Shown here piece by piece: positions 36,741-44,402 of a DNA stretch of 56,533 nucleotides; the first letter of the stretch is position 1; each line of letters opens with the position of its first letter. Both the position numbers and the translations under genes were made by a program. A model generated the notes under the pieces. That model did not search any database. It was not told the DNA's origin and worked only from the letters and a program-made list of their open reading frames with translations. This DNA comes from Mycobacterium kyorinense (GTDB taxonomy: Bacteria; Actinomycetota; Actinomycetes; Mycobacteriales; Mycobacteriaceae): positions 1 through 56,533 of the forward strand of contig NZ_LQPE01000019.1 of the NCBI RefSeq assembly GCF_002101735.1, written 5' to 3'.

Positions 36741-37789
36741 GCGACGTCTCCGTTCGGGTGCACGATAATCCGCGGCGGTCCGCTGGATTTTCTGGCGAGG
36801 TCGATCGCGTCGGGCACCCCGTCGAGGCCGACGACCACACCGACACAGGGCATTGGATCCAGTCGCCCGGAGACGATGGCGTCGAGGGTGCCGTACCAGT
36901 CTTGCGGATGCGGTCCGCCGCCGAACTGGATCGTGACGCCTTGGCGGGTCGCGTCGGTGATGCTCAGCGAGTCACCGGTGTACCACCCGCCGGCGCAGTA
37001 GATGCGGGTGCCCATGTCGACGGAATCCACGATGTTTTGGATCAACCCTGTAGCGCCGACGCATTCGAAGACGACCGCCGGTCCCCACAGTCCGCGCTCG
37101 ACGCGCACTTCCCGCCACACGTCGAAGGGCGACCTGTCGGCAGGGTCCACCGTGATGTGCGCGCCGAAGCTGTCGCGCGCAAGTTGCCGTCGCTCGGCCT
37201 GAAAATCCGACACGATGATCGGCTCGATGCCCCTGCTGGAGAGGGCGGCGACGGCTGACAGGCCGATCGCGCCGGCGCCAATGACGATTGGCACCTCTGC
37301 CGGCTCCATCCGTGCGGCGCGCACGTAGAACTCGCCGACCGCGAACGCGTCGGTCAGGGCAACGGCGTCGCTGGAAGCGCCGCCGTCGACGGGCTTGGCA
37401 AGTGCCTCGGCGACCACCAAGAATTCGGCGAAACTGCCCTGAGCTTCCGGGTGTTGGCCGATGATCCGGGCTCCGTCGGCGCCGCCGTTGACCAGGCGGA
37501 TGGGAATCGAGGTGACTCGCGTGCCCACCGGGAACCGGTCGCCACAACCGGGGCCGTGGCCGACGACCTCGCCGACGAACTCGTGGCCGAGCACGATGTC
37601 ACGGTCCGCGTCGTACAGCGAACGTCCCGTCGGATCATCAACGCTCAAGTCCGGGTGGTCCATGAAGTGCACGTCGGATGCACAGATCGCGGTACTGAGG
37701 GTCCGCAGCAGCAGTTCGCCTTCACCGGGAACCGGATCGGCGGTCGTCCGAACGTCGAGCCGGCCGCCCCGCAATACCGCTGCACGCAT
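36737..37789 (-). CDS. Zinc-type alcohol dehydrogenase (MDR)
   Basis: MDR of 350 residues. Catalytic zinc ligands are visible as C36 (ICASDVHFMDH) and the GHEFVGEV His-Glu. The structural-zinc lobe with four cysteines is absent, being replaced by IPIRLVNGGADGARI. The Rossmann motif is VIGAGAIGLSAVAAL. It begins the minus-strand operon with the SnoaL-like and SDR genes and faces the IclR regulator across a 71-base gap containing inverted repeats, so it is the most likely target of that regulator. Substrate unknown. Confidence 0.9.
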   Translation of the reverse strand: MRAAVLRGGRLDVRTTADPVPGEGELLLRTLSTAICASDVHFMDHPDLSVDDPTGRSLYDADRDIVLGHEFVGEVVGHGPGCGDRFPVGTRVTSIPIRLVNGGADGARIIGQHPEAQGSFAEFLVVAEALAKPVDGGASSDAVALTDAFAVGEFYVRAARMEPAEVPIVIGAGAIGLSAVAALSSRGIEPIIVSDFQAERRQLARDSFGAHITVDPADRSPFDVWREVRVERGLWGPAVVFECVGATGLIQNIVDSVDMGTRIYCAGGWYTGDSLSITDATRQGVTIQFGGGPHPQDWYGTLDAIVSGRLDPMPCVGVVVGLDGVPDAIDLARKSSGPPRIIVHPNGDVA

Positions 37790-37810
37790 GGATCGCCCCT
37801 TCTGGCTGTT

Positions 37811-37844
37811 TTCGATTATTCGAAGTATTATCTCGATAATTTGA
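37811..37844. promoter_or_regulatory. Candidate tandem IclR operator
   Basis: Two related 12-mers, TCGATTATTCGA (37812-37823) and TCGATAATTTGA (37833-37844), match at 10 of 12 positions and are exactly 21 bases apart, two helical turns. The first is part of TTCGA-TTAT-TCGAA (37811-37824), and ATTATC-TC-GATAAT (37827-37840) overlaps the second. The region is AT-rich compared with its surroundings and lies between divergent ADH and IclR genes. Confidence 0.55.
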
Positions 37845-37860
37845 TTCGACGGTAGGAACT

Positions 37861-38742
37861 GTGCCGAGAGGAAGTCAAGACATTCCTGGTTCGATGTCCG
37901 CTCCGACGATCCGCGTCCTCGACGTCATCGAGTTGCTTGCCAATCGCGCATCGGGGGAACTGAGGTTTTCCGACGTGGTCCGCGAACTCGGTCTGACTCA
38001 GGCCACCGCGCATGCCATCTTGACGACACTGTGTGATCGCGGCTGGGCTAGCCGCGACCCTGTCGACAAAACATTTTCGTTGGGGCCCGCCCTCGCGGTG
38101 GTGGCGACACGCACAGACCTGGCACGGCCCCTCGCGCACGCCGCTCGTGGCGCAGCGCTGCAGCTTTCTCGCGAATTGGGTTATCCCGCATCGGTTGTCG
38201 AACGGTTCGGCGATTCGCTGGTGATCACCGCCTTCGAGGGCGGCGGCCACCAACCCGCCAGCGCGCCCGGTGACCGCATCCGCTACGCACCGCCGTTTGG
38301 AGTCGCGTTCGCCGCGTGGGACACCGACGACGAACAGCGCGCCTGGATACAGCGCAGCACCGCGACAGATACCACGCTGGCGCGGCGCCTCGAAGAGCTG
38401 CTGGCGCGCACGCGGGAGCGCGGGTTCGACGTCGACTGCACGACACCGGCATTGACAGAAGCGGCGCGGGTGGTGGGAACGCTGCCCAGCGACGGGCTTC
38501 CTGCTCACGTTCGGGAGATCACCGAGCGGTTGCTGGTCGAATTCACCACGATCGGCTTTCTTCCCGATGACGCCCCGGCGCGCGAGGCACGACCGGTAGC
38601 CACGATCGCCGCGCCGGTGTTCGATGATCGGAGCCGGGTCGCGATGATTGTGGCCGTGCATCCGTTGCAGGCGTTGACGCGCAAGCAGATCGACTCGACA
38701 GGGCGGCGCGTGAGTCGCGCTGCCAGCGACGTCAATGCGTGA
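37861..38742 (+). CDS. IclR-family transcriptional regulator
   Basis: Regulator of 293 residues. The N-terminal winged HTH is IRVLDVIELLANRASGELRFSDVVRELGLTQATAHAILTTLCDRGW, and the C-terminal effector domain begins near residue 85 and includes FGVAFAAW. GTG at 37861 or ATG at 37894 could start it. It is the first of four genes on the plus strand, overlapping the hydrolase by 8 bases. IclR proteins usually control adjacent aromatic or acid catabolic genes. The 71-base divergent gap with paired AT-rich repeats is the likely binding site. Confidence 0.88.
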   Translation: MPRGSQDIPGSMSAPTIRVLDVIELLANRASGELRFSDVVRELGLTQATAHAILTTLCDRGWASRDPVDKTFSLGPALAVVATRTDLARPLAHAARGAALQLSRELGYPASVVERFGDSLVITAFEGGGHQPASAPGDRIRYAPPFGVAFAAWDTDDEQRAWIQRSTATDTTLARRLEELLARTRERGFDVDCTTPALTEAARVVGTLPSDGLPAHVREITERLLVEFTTIGFLPDDAPAREARPVATIAAPVFDDRSRVAMIVAVHPLQALTRKQIDSTGRRVSRAASDVNA

Positions 38743-39622
38743 GCTACGGCTCGACGTCAGCGAGGCGGTCGGCGAAACGGCGTCGCTGGCGGCGAGCTAT
38801 TACCCCTCTCACGTACCGAACCCGACCGTGCTGGTGTGCCTGCCCGGTGGGACGTACAACCGCGGCTACTGGCACCTGGATGTACCGGGCCGAGGGCGCT
38901 ACAACTTCGCCGAATACGCCGCAAAGCGCGGCTACTCGGTGGTGGCGATCGACCCGCTTGGCACGGGCGACAGCACCAGGCCGAACCGCGACATCTCGTT
39001 GGCGGATATCGGCGCGGCGCTCGCGTGCGCCGTGGCTGGTCTTCCGGAAATCACCGGCAGCACAGAACGTCCTGTCGCGCTGGCGCATTCGCTGGGCGGG
39101 TACCTCGCGAAACTGCAACAAACCGCGGCACGCAGTTACACGGCGCTGGCCATCCTCGGCTGCACCAACCAACACGTCGCGCCGCTGAATCTCGATCCGG
39201 AATTCATCGCCGCGGCGGCCACGCCGCAAGGTCGCGCGGCGCTGATCGACCAGTTCGCCAGCATGATCCCCGAGCCCTACATGGACACTTCGCGGGATTG
39301 GCTGCAGAGCTGGTTTCATCTCGCCGACGTCCCGCCGGACGTGGTGCAGGCCGACAATCTGACGACGATATCCGTTGCGCCGCAGTGTTTTTCCGCAGCA
39401 GCGATTCCGGGCGTGACCGCTGACGAGGCGGCTTTGGTGGACGTGCCGGTTTTCCTTGGCTACGGCGAGATGGACGTGTCGCCGGATCCGCACAGCGAGG
39501 CGCGCTTTTACAGTCGCAGCCCCGACGTCACGACGTTCGTCGTTCCGGGCAGCGCACACTGCCACAACATGGCGTCGACCCGCCACCTGTTGTGGCAGCG
39601 ATTGCTGGACTGGACGGGGTAG
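38735..39622 (+). CDS. Alpha/beta-hydrolase
   Basis: Hydrolase of 295 residues with the alpha/beta-hydrolase layout: VLVCLPGGTYNRGYWHLD (oxyanion-hole region), VVAIDPLGTGDSTRP, the nucleophile in VALAHSLGGYLAKL (S-containing elbow H-S-L-G-G), and a late VPGSAHCHNMASTRHL supplying the His. It may cleave an ester or lactone. It overlaps the IclR gene by 8 bases and is followed after 12 bases by a methyltransferase. Substrate unknown. Confidence 0.86.
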   Translation: MRELRLDVSEAVGETASLAASYYPSHVPNPTVLVCLPGGTYNRGYWHLDVPGRGRYNFAEYAAKRGYSVVAIDPLGTGDSTRPNRDISLADIGAALACAVAGLPEITGSTERPVALAHSLGGYLAKLQQTAARSYTALAILGCTNQHVAPLNLDPEFIAAAATPQGRAALIDQFASMIPEPYMDTSRDWLQSWFHLADVPPDVVQADNLTTISVAPQCFSAAAIPGVTADEAALVDVPVFLGYGEMDVSPDPHSEARFYSRSPDVTTFVVPGSAHCHNMASTRHLLWQRLLDWTG

Positions 39623-39634
39623 TTAGGCTGAGCC

Positions 39635-40270
39635 ATGGCAACGACTCGACGACGTGGCTTCAACGAAGCCGTCACCCGGTTCTGGAGTTTCGCAGCACCC
39701 GCCTACAACCTTCCGGTGCTCCAGCGATGGGTTTACCGTCCGCCGCAGAACGAAGTGATCGCACAGCTGCGTGCCCACGGATCTCGCCGCATTGCGGATA
39801 TCGCCTGTGGCACGGGGGTTCTAGCTGATCGGATCGAACACGAACTCAAGCCCGACGAGGTTTACGGGGTGGACATGTCCGATGGGATGCTTGCCCAGGC
39901 GCGGGCCCGCTCGGACCGGGTGCAGTGGCTCAAGGGGCCGGCGGAGCACCTGCCGTTCGACGACGGCGCACTCGATGCGGTCGTGACGACCTCGGCGTTT
40001 CATTTCTTCGACCAGCCGGCTGCAGTGCGTGAGTTTCACCGCGTACTGGCTTCCGGCGGCCTGGCTGTGGTCGTTGCGCTCAGCGCGCGGCAACCGCTGC
40101 TGCAGGGGCCTGTGGCCAGCCGGTGGAAACCCGCGCACCACGCGTCGCAGGCAGAAATACGGGCTATGTTCGAGGACGCCGGTTTACACGTCACCGATCA
40201 ACACCGGGTCCCCCGGCCCGCGTGGATCACGTTCATCTCGGATCTGGTCACCGCCGGGACGAAGTCATGA
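39635..40270 (+). CDS. SAM-dependent methyltransferase (Methyltransf_11)
   Basis: Methyltransferase of 211 residues: an N-terminal FWSFAAPAYNLPVLQRWVYRPPQNEVI, motif I IADIACGTGVLADRI, VYGVDMSDGMLAQARAR and VVTTSAFHFFDQPAAVREFHRVLASGGL. The pattern resembles UbiE/COQ5-like small-molecule methyltransferases. Its TGA overlaps the next ATG (ATGA). It lies within the IclR-led transcript, so it might methylate a pathway intermediate. Substrate unknown. Confidence 0.86.
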   Translation: MATTRRRGFNEAVTRFWSFAAPAYNLPVLQRWVYRPPQNEVIAQLRAHGSRRIADIACGTGVLADRIEHELKPDEVYGVDMSDGMLAQARARSDRVQWLKGPAEHLPFDDGALDAVVTTSAFHFFDQPAAVREFHRVLASGGLAVVVALSARQPLLQGPVASRWKPAHHASQAEIRAMFEDAGLHVTDQHRVPRPAWITFISDLVTAGTKS

Positions 40271-40647
40271 GCACGGTGGAGCGTTATCTGACCTGCCTGG
40301 CCGCGCATGATTGGGATGGCTTGGCGGCCACCATCTCCGACGAAAGCCTGCATCGGGAGGGTCCGTTCTGCGACGTCGTCGAGGGCAAGCAGCCCTACGT
40401 CGCGTATCTGCGCGACGTTGTTGCGCCATTGGCGGACCATCAGTTGGCGGTGACACGGATCTCGCAGGTATCCGACCGGGCTTCGTATGTGGAGCTGGTC
40501 GAGGGCTTCGAGGTCGACGGAGCGCGAATGGAGTATCCCGAGTGCATCCGGTTCGAGCAGGGCGACGACGGGCTGATCAACCATGTGAGCGTGTTCATCA
40601 AACAGCCGGGCGGAGCTCAGCGATCGCTGCCAACGTTTGAGGGCTGA
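40267..40647 (+). CDS. NTF2-like (SnoaL) protein
   Basis: Protein of 126 residues: MSTVERYLTCLAAHDWDGLAATISDESL, then EGKQPYVAYLRDVVAPLADHQLAVTRI and a final YPECIRFEQGDDGLINHVSVFIKQP. This is the nuclear-transport-factor-2 fold used by ketosteroid isomerases and polyketide cyclases. The ATG at 40267 overlaps the methyltransferase stop; longer frames start inside that gene. Its 3' end overlaps the convergent DUF2182 gene by 50 bases. Confidence 0.82.
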   Translation: MSTVERYLTCLAAHDWDGLAATISDESLHREGPFCDVVEGKQPYVAYLRDVVAPLADHQLAVTRISQVSDRASYVELVEGFEVDGARMEYPECIRFEQGDDGLINHVSVFIKQPGGAQRSLPTFEG

Positions 40648-41389
40648 GCAGAATCGCGAAACCAAGGGCGATAAGGGTCAACCCGATTCCGAACCGCAAC
40701 GTTCTGCGCTGAGGCCAGGCCTTTTCCGCCACGGTGACGACGCTGATCACCGCCATCCAGCCAACGTTCATCACGCCGACCACGAGAAGCACCGCCATCA
40801 GCGCCCACGACGAGCCCAGACAGCGGACACCGTGGGATAGCCCGGACTCGAACGCTTCTGCCACTCCGAGTTGACCACGCCCGCAGTCGTTTTCCGACAG
40901 CTGGCGCTTGTAGCGGGTGAACTGGTATGCACCGGCAAGCGCGATGACCGCACCTCCCGCGCGGCGCAGCCACGGGCTCGGCTGACTGACCTCGTTGAGT
41001 GCGGTCAATGCCGCGAACGCGATCGCAGCCGTCGGCAACCATACGGCGAGGTATCCGGAAGCGACGGCTGTGCCGGCCAGTGGACGCGCATGGCTACTGC
41101 GGGCCACCAGCGGGATGATGCCCGGCAACATCATCGCCGCCAGCATGGCAATCCACATGCCCGCGAACCGGACTGGCCCGGTGTCGAACGCCATCTCACC
41201 GCCTGCGCGGGCGAGCCCGTCGACCATTCCCGGCATCCGTCGCGCCTCGCTGACCGTCAGCCACCATCCCAGGCCGACGACGACTACCAGCAGCACTGCA
41301 CCAGCAGCAGCGCGACGATCGGCCAGACGTAACGCCGGCGCTGCCATCCACGGGTAGTTCTGGCCCATGCGCTGTTTGTAGGCGATCAT
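40598..41389 (-). CDS. DUF2182 integral membrane protein
   Basis: Membrane protein of 263 residues with about six spans. The Met-rich MWIAMLAAMMLPGIIPL motif and YQFTRYKRQLSENDCGRG with CLGSSWALM are characteristic of DUF2182, a family thought to bind metal. It normally sits beside a DUF1326 gene, which is missing here. Start is ATG 41389 or ATG 41368 (MGQNYPWM). It follows the DUF899 remnant on the same strand after 29 bases. Function unknown. Confidence 0.82.
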   Translation of the reverse strand: MIAYKQRMGQNYPWMAAPALRLADRRAAAGAVLLVVVVGLGWWLTVSEARRMPGMVDGLARAGGEMAFDTGPVRFAGMWIAMLAAMMLPGIIPLVARSSHARPLAGTAVASGYLAVWLPTAAIAFAALTALNEVSQPSPWLRRAGGAVIALAGAYQFTRYKRQLSENDCGRGQLGVAEAFESGLSHGVRCLGSSWALMAVLLVVGVMNVGWMAVISVVTVAEKAWPQRRTLRFGIGLTLIALGFAILLSPQTLAAIAELRPAV

Positions 41390-41418
41390 GCGGTCGGGCG
41401 GTATTCGCGACACGCGTG

Positions 41419-41772
41419 TTACTGCACAATCCGTAACGGTCGTGGGTCGTTGGGGTTGCCGGGGTCGGGGTCGCCGAACCACCGGGACGGCTGATGCTCG
41501 CCGTACTCGTCGTGCCAGTCCCACCACTCGTAGGGCGGAGTCTGCGGATAGCCCTCCGGCGAGTCCTCCCAGTTTTCCTGGCGCCCAAGAGCGGTCATGT
41601 CCAGGTATGTCCAGGTGTTCTCGAACGCCTCGTCGCCGCGATTGTTGATGAAGTAGGTGCGGAACACGCGGTCGCCGTCTCGGATGAACGCATTGGTGCC
41701 GTGCCACTCGTCCACGCCGAAGTTGGCGTCGAACCTGTCGGTGATCGTGTACCACGGTATGTCCCAACCCAT
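41419..41772 (-). pseudogene. C-terminal remnant of a DUF899 protein
   Basis: The reading frame from MGWDIPWYTI through GVDEWHGTNAFIRDGDRVF, YFINNRGDEAFENTW, YLDMTALGRQENWEDSPEGYPQTPPYEWWDWHDEY is the C-terminal half of a DUF899 (thioredoxin-fold-like) protein. The N-terminal half with its usual cysteines is absent; directly upstream is the 3' end of an SDR gene in another frame. It is therefore a deletion remnant, about 117 codons long. DUF899 genes are often found with ECF sigma factors, as here. Confidence 0.8.
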
Positions 41773-42470
41773 TCGCGCCAGGCGGCGATCTCGAGCACGG
41801 ACTTTCCGACCTGCTCCGGAGTCAGCGCGGGCCCGGCCGACCGCACGAACGTGTCGACATCGACGCCCTGGCGTTCGGCGTAGGCAGCCACTGCCGTGGC
41901 GCCCAAGTCCGTGGTCGGAGTCAGCCGCGGCAGAACGGACACGAAGCTGATCCCTAGCCCCGCCCGGTCCGACTCGATTGCCGCGTAGTCGGTGATGAAT
42001 TTGACGGTGGCCTTCGCCCCGGCGTAGCCGCCGCTCAGAGGCGATCCGTTGATCGCGGCGCCGCTGGAGATCGCGATCACCGCGCTGCCCGGGGCCAGCG
42101 GACGTCGCAATGCCTGACCGACCCAGTGAAAGGCCTGCGCCACATCGACATTCCAGTTCTCGCTGAACGACTCCCACGTCTGGTCCTGCAACGGGCTCAT
42201 CTGCGGCGTGGCCCCCGCGGCGAGCACCAGCGTGCGCGGTTGGTGTTCGTCGATGAGCCGGCCGGCGGTCGCTGGATCGGCGGCGTCGGCGACCACTGCG
42301 GTGAAGGTGTCGCCCAGTTGGTCGCGCACCTCGTCGAGCTGTGCGCTGTTGCGGGCGACGCCGACGACGTGAGCGCCGGCCGCGGACAATGCCGTCGCGA
42401 TGCCGCGGCCGAATCCGCGGCTGGCCCCGGTGACGATCGCCGTCGTGCCGGCGAGATCGTTCTGGTTCAT
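41595..42470 (-). CDS. SDR with its C-terminus replaced by out-of-frame sequence
   Basis: Residues 1 to about 233 are a normal SDR: TAIVTGASRGFGRGIATALSAAGAHVVGVARN, LVLAAGATPQM, SSGAAINGSPLSGGYAGAKATV, and LTPEQVGKSVLEIA near the end. From about 41775 onward the frame runs antiphase over the DUF899 remnant, adding about 57 residues of Ser/Thr/Arg-rich non-SDR sequence before a stop at 41595. The fold might survive because the catalytic part is complete. ATG at 42470 follows CAGGAGACACC. It carries the ECF-type promoter box at 42502-42530. Confidence 0.72.
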   Translation of the reverse strand: MNQNDLAGTTAIVTGASRGFGRGIATALSAAGAHVVGVARNSAQLDEVRDQLGDTFTAVVADAADPATAGRLIDEHQPRTLVLAAGATPQMSPLQDQTWESFSENWNVDVAQAFHWVGQALRRPLAPGSAVIAISSGAAINGSPLSGGYAGAKATVKFITDYAAIESDRAGLGISFVSVLPRLTPTTDLGATAVAAYAERQGVDVDTFVRSAGPALTPEQVGKSVLEIAAWREWVGTYRGTRSPTGSTPTSAWTSGTAPMRSSETATACSAPTSSTIAATRRSRTPGHTWT

Positions 42471-42501
42471 GGTGTCTCCTGACGTTGTTCGCTCACTAAT
42501 G

Positions 42502-42530
42502 CAGATACGTGGCGCCGCCGGAACTCATCG
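42502..42530 (-). promoter_or_regulatory. ECF-type promoter box upstream of the first SDR
   Basis: On the minus strand it reads CGATGA, then 15 bases including TTCCGG, then CGTATCTG, 33 bases before the ATG at 42470. It shares 20 of 29 positions and the same spacing with boxes at 43285-43313 and 43323-43351. Confidence 0.65.
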
Positions 42531-43249
42531 GTCGGCGGCAGTAGCGAGCAGCGCCGCGCATTGGCGCTCCAGTGCCTTGGCCGCACCGCTGCCCCAGTTA
42601 TCGGCTACAGACTTCGACATGGGGTCCGGAAAGATGTCCTCGTCGCCTTTCTCGACTCCGTCGAAGATCGCTCGTGCGACGGATTCCGGAGCGGCCTTTC
42701 TATGTCGAGGCCTCTGGTCATATCGGTGTCCGTGGGGCCGGTCAGGACGGCATGAACAGTTACGCCGCGGCCGGCCAACAGGGCACGCAGCGATTGCGTC
42801 AGGTTGAACGCGGCCGCCTTCGAGATCGAGTAGGCCGGAATAAGCGGCAAGGGGGCAAGGGCGTTCACCGACAGATTGTTGACGATGGCGCCCCCGGAAC
42901 GAGTCAGCAACGGCAGGAAGGCCTGGATCATGGCGTATACACCGAACAGGTTGACGGCGAGGTGGCGTTCGATTGCGGAGCCGTCGCTCAAATCGTCATA
43001 AAGTGCCACGCCGGCGTTGTTCACCACGACATCGAGCGATTGGACTTCCTCGACCGCTCGGCGAATCTGCGCCGCGTCGGTCACGTCCAGTGTCAGGGGC
43101 GTGACACGGTTGTCCGGATGGGCCACGGGCGTGCGGGCACCGACGTACACGTGCTTTGCGCCTCTGCTCAAGGCTTCCTCGACCAGCGCCCGCCCTATGC
43201 CGCGGTTGCCCCCGGTAACCAGAACTGTCTTATCGGTGGTTTGCACCAT
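42525..43249 (-). pseudogene. SDR interrupted by a one-base deletion
   Basis: The 5' part is a good SDR: TVLVTGGNRGIGRALVEEALSRGAKHVYVGAR, VVVNNAGVAL, SVNALAPLPLIPAYSISKAAA, ending GPTDTDMTRGLDIE. The frame then changes: the AAA run (complement of 42697-42699) appears to lack one A. In the restored frame it continues KAAPESVARAIFDGVEKGDEDIFPDPMSKS and ends in CAALLATAADR with a stop at 42525-42527, the usual SDR C-terminus. As written, the product continues with about 25 wrong residues past the break to a stop at 42605. Catalytic residues are before the break. It has the ECF-type box upstream. Confidence 0.85.
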
Positions 43250-43284
43250 GATCTTGTCGTTGACGTGTTCGACCTCCGTTGGTG

Positions 43285-43313
43285 CAGATACGTGCCGCTC
43301 CCGGGATTCATCG
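43285..43313 (-). promoter_or_regulatory. ECF-type promoter box upstream of the second SDR
   Basis: Minus-strand reading CGATGA, 15-base spacer with CCCGGG, then CGTATCTG, 35 bases before the ATG at 43249. It faces the sigma-factor box at 43323-43351 nine bases away, so the two divergent boxes form a long imperfect inverted repeat. Confidence 0.65.
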
Positions 43314-43322
43314 GTGCCCGGC

Positions 43323-43351
43323 CGCTGAATTCCGGCGGCCCGGCGTATCTG
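43323..43351 (+). promoter_or_regulatory. ECF-type promoter box upstream of the sigma-factor gene
   Basis: CGCTGA, 15-base spacer with TTCCGG, then CGTATCTG, 19 bases before the GTG at 43371, which implies a very short leader. The same box in front of both SDR genes suggests that the sigma factor recognises its own promoter and theirs. Confidence 0.65.
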
Positions 43352-43370
43352 TAGCGATAAAGGAGGCAAC

Positions 43371-44318
43371 GTGCCGGTCCAGGAAGAGTTCATGGCGCGG
43401 GCGGCGCCGTATCGCGCCGAGTTGATCGCGCACTGCTACCGCATGCTGGGCTCGGTGCACGACGCCGAGGATCTGGTCCAGGAGACTTACCTGCGCGGCT
43501 GGCGGGCCTACCAACAATTCGAGGAACGCGCGGCGCTGCGAACCTGGCTATACCGCATCGCGACGACTGCGTGCCTGCGAGCGCTGGAAAACCGCGCACG
43601 CCGGGTGCTACCCACCGGAGTGGGCAGCGGATCAGTCGACCCGGACGCGGATTTCACGGGCAACGGCGGAGACTATCCCTGGATCGAGCCGCTCCCGGAC
43701 ACGTTGACCCCTGAAACGGCGGTCACCGGGCAGCAAAGCATTCGGCTGGCCATCGTCACCGCCATGCAGCAGCTTCCGGCGCGGCAACGGGCCGTGCTGA
43801 TCCTGCGCGACGTGGTGCAGTTCAGCGCGGCCGAGGTTGCCGAACTCCTGGAGACCACACCGGCGTCGGTCAACAGCGCCCTGCAGCGGGCGCGCGCTCG
43901 TCTGGCCGAGGTGGCCCCGAACGAGGACGACATCGCCGAACCCGACGATGCCGCCCTGCGTGCGCTGGTCGACCGCTACTGCGCAGCCTTCGAAAACGCC
44001 GACATCGCTGCGCTCACCGAACTGCTGCAAGCCGACGTCAAGCTCGAAATGCCGCCTCTGGCGGTGTGGTTCAGTGGGCGCGACGCGGTGATGCGCTTCC
44101 TCAAGACCCGGGCCATCGCCGAACCCGGTGATGTGGCGATGATCCCGACTGGCGCAAACCGGCAACCCGCTGTTGCGGAGTACCGCCGAAGCGACGACGG
44201 CGTCCTGCGGGCGCACTCGATACAGGTCCTCAGCGCCGGCGGCGACGGGATCGGCGCGATCACCGTGTTCTTGGACCCGACGCTGTTCGCCGCCTTCGGC
44301 ATGGGGGCCACCCGGTAA
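43371..44318 (+). CDS. SigG-like ECF sigma factor with SnoaL-like C-terminal domain
   Basis: RNA polymerase sigma factor of 315 residues. Region 2 is YRAELIAHCYRMLGSVHDAEDLVQETYLRGWRAY, region 4 LPARQRAVLILRDVVQFSAAEVAELLETTPASVNSALQRARARL, and residues about 195-315 form a SnoaL/NTF2-like domain (RYCAAFENADIAALTELLQADVKLEMPPL, FLDPTLFAAFGM). The linker with PTGVGS and WIEPLPDT is typical of the SigG/SigX5 group (TIGR02960). No anti-sigma gene is adjacent; in such groups the extra domain acts as the built-in regulator. GTG at 43371 follows AAAGGAGG. Confidence 0.93.
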   Translation: MPVQEEFMARAAPYRAELIAHCYRMLGSVHDAEDLVQETYLRGWRAYQQFEERAALRTWLYRIATTACLRALENRARRVLPTGVGSGSVDPDADFTGNGGDYPWIEPLPDTLTPETAVTGQQSIRLAIVTAMQQLPARQRAVLILRDVVQFSAAEVAELLETTPASVNSALQRARARLAEVAPNEDDIAEPDDAALRALVDRYCAAFENADIAALTELLQADVKLEMPPLAVWFSGRDAVMRFLKTRAIAEPGDVAMIPTGANRQPAVAEYRRSDDGVLRAHSIQVLSAGGDGIGAITVFLDPTLFAAFGMGATR

Positions 44319-44402
44319 GACGCGAGGCTAGCGCCCATTTGTGGACAGGTAGCTAAGACGCCACAAGTATTGACGCGGTAGACCTCGTTGAAGGGTGACG
44401 GA

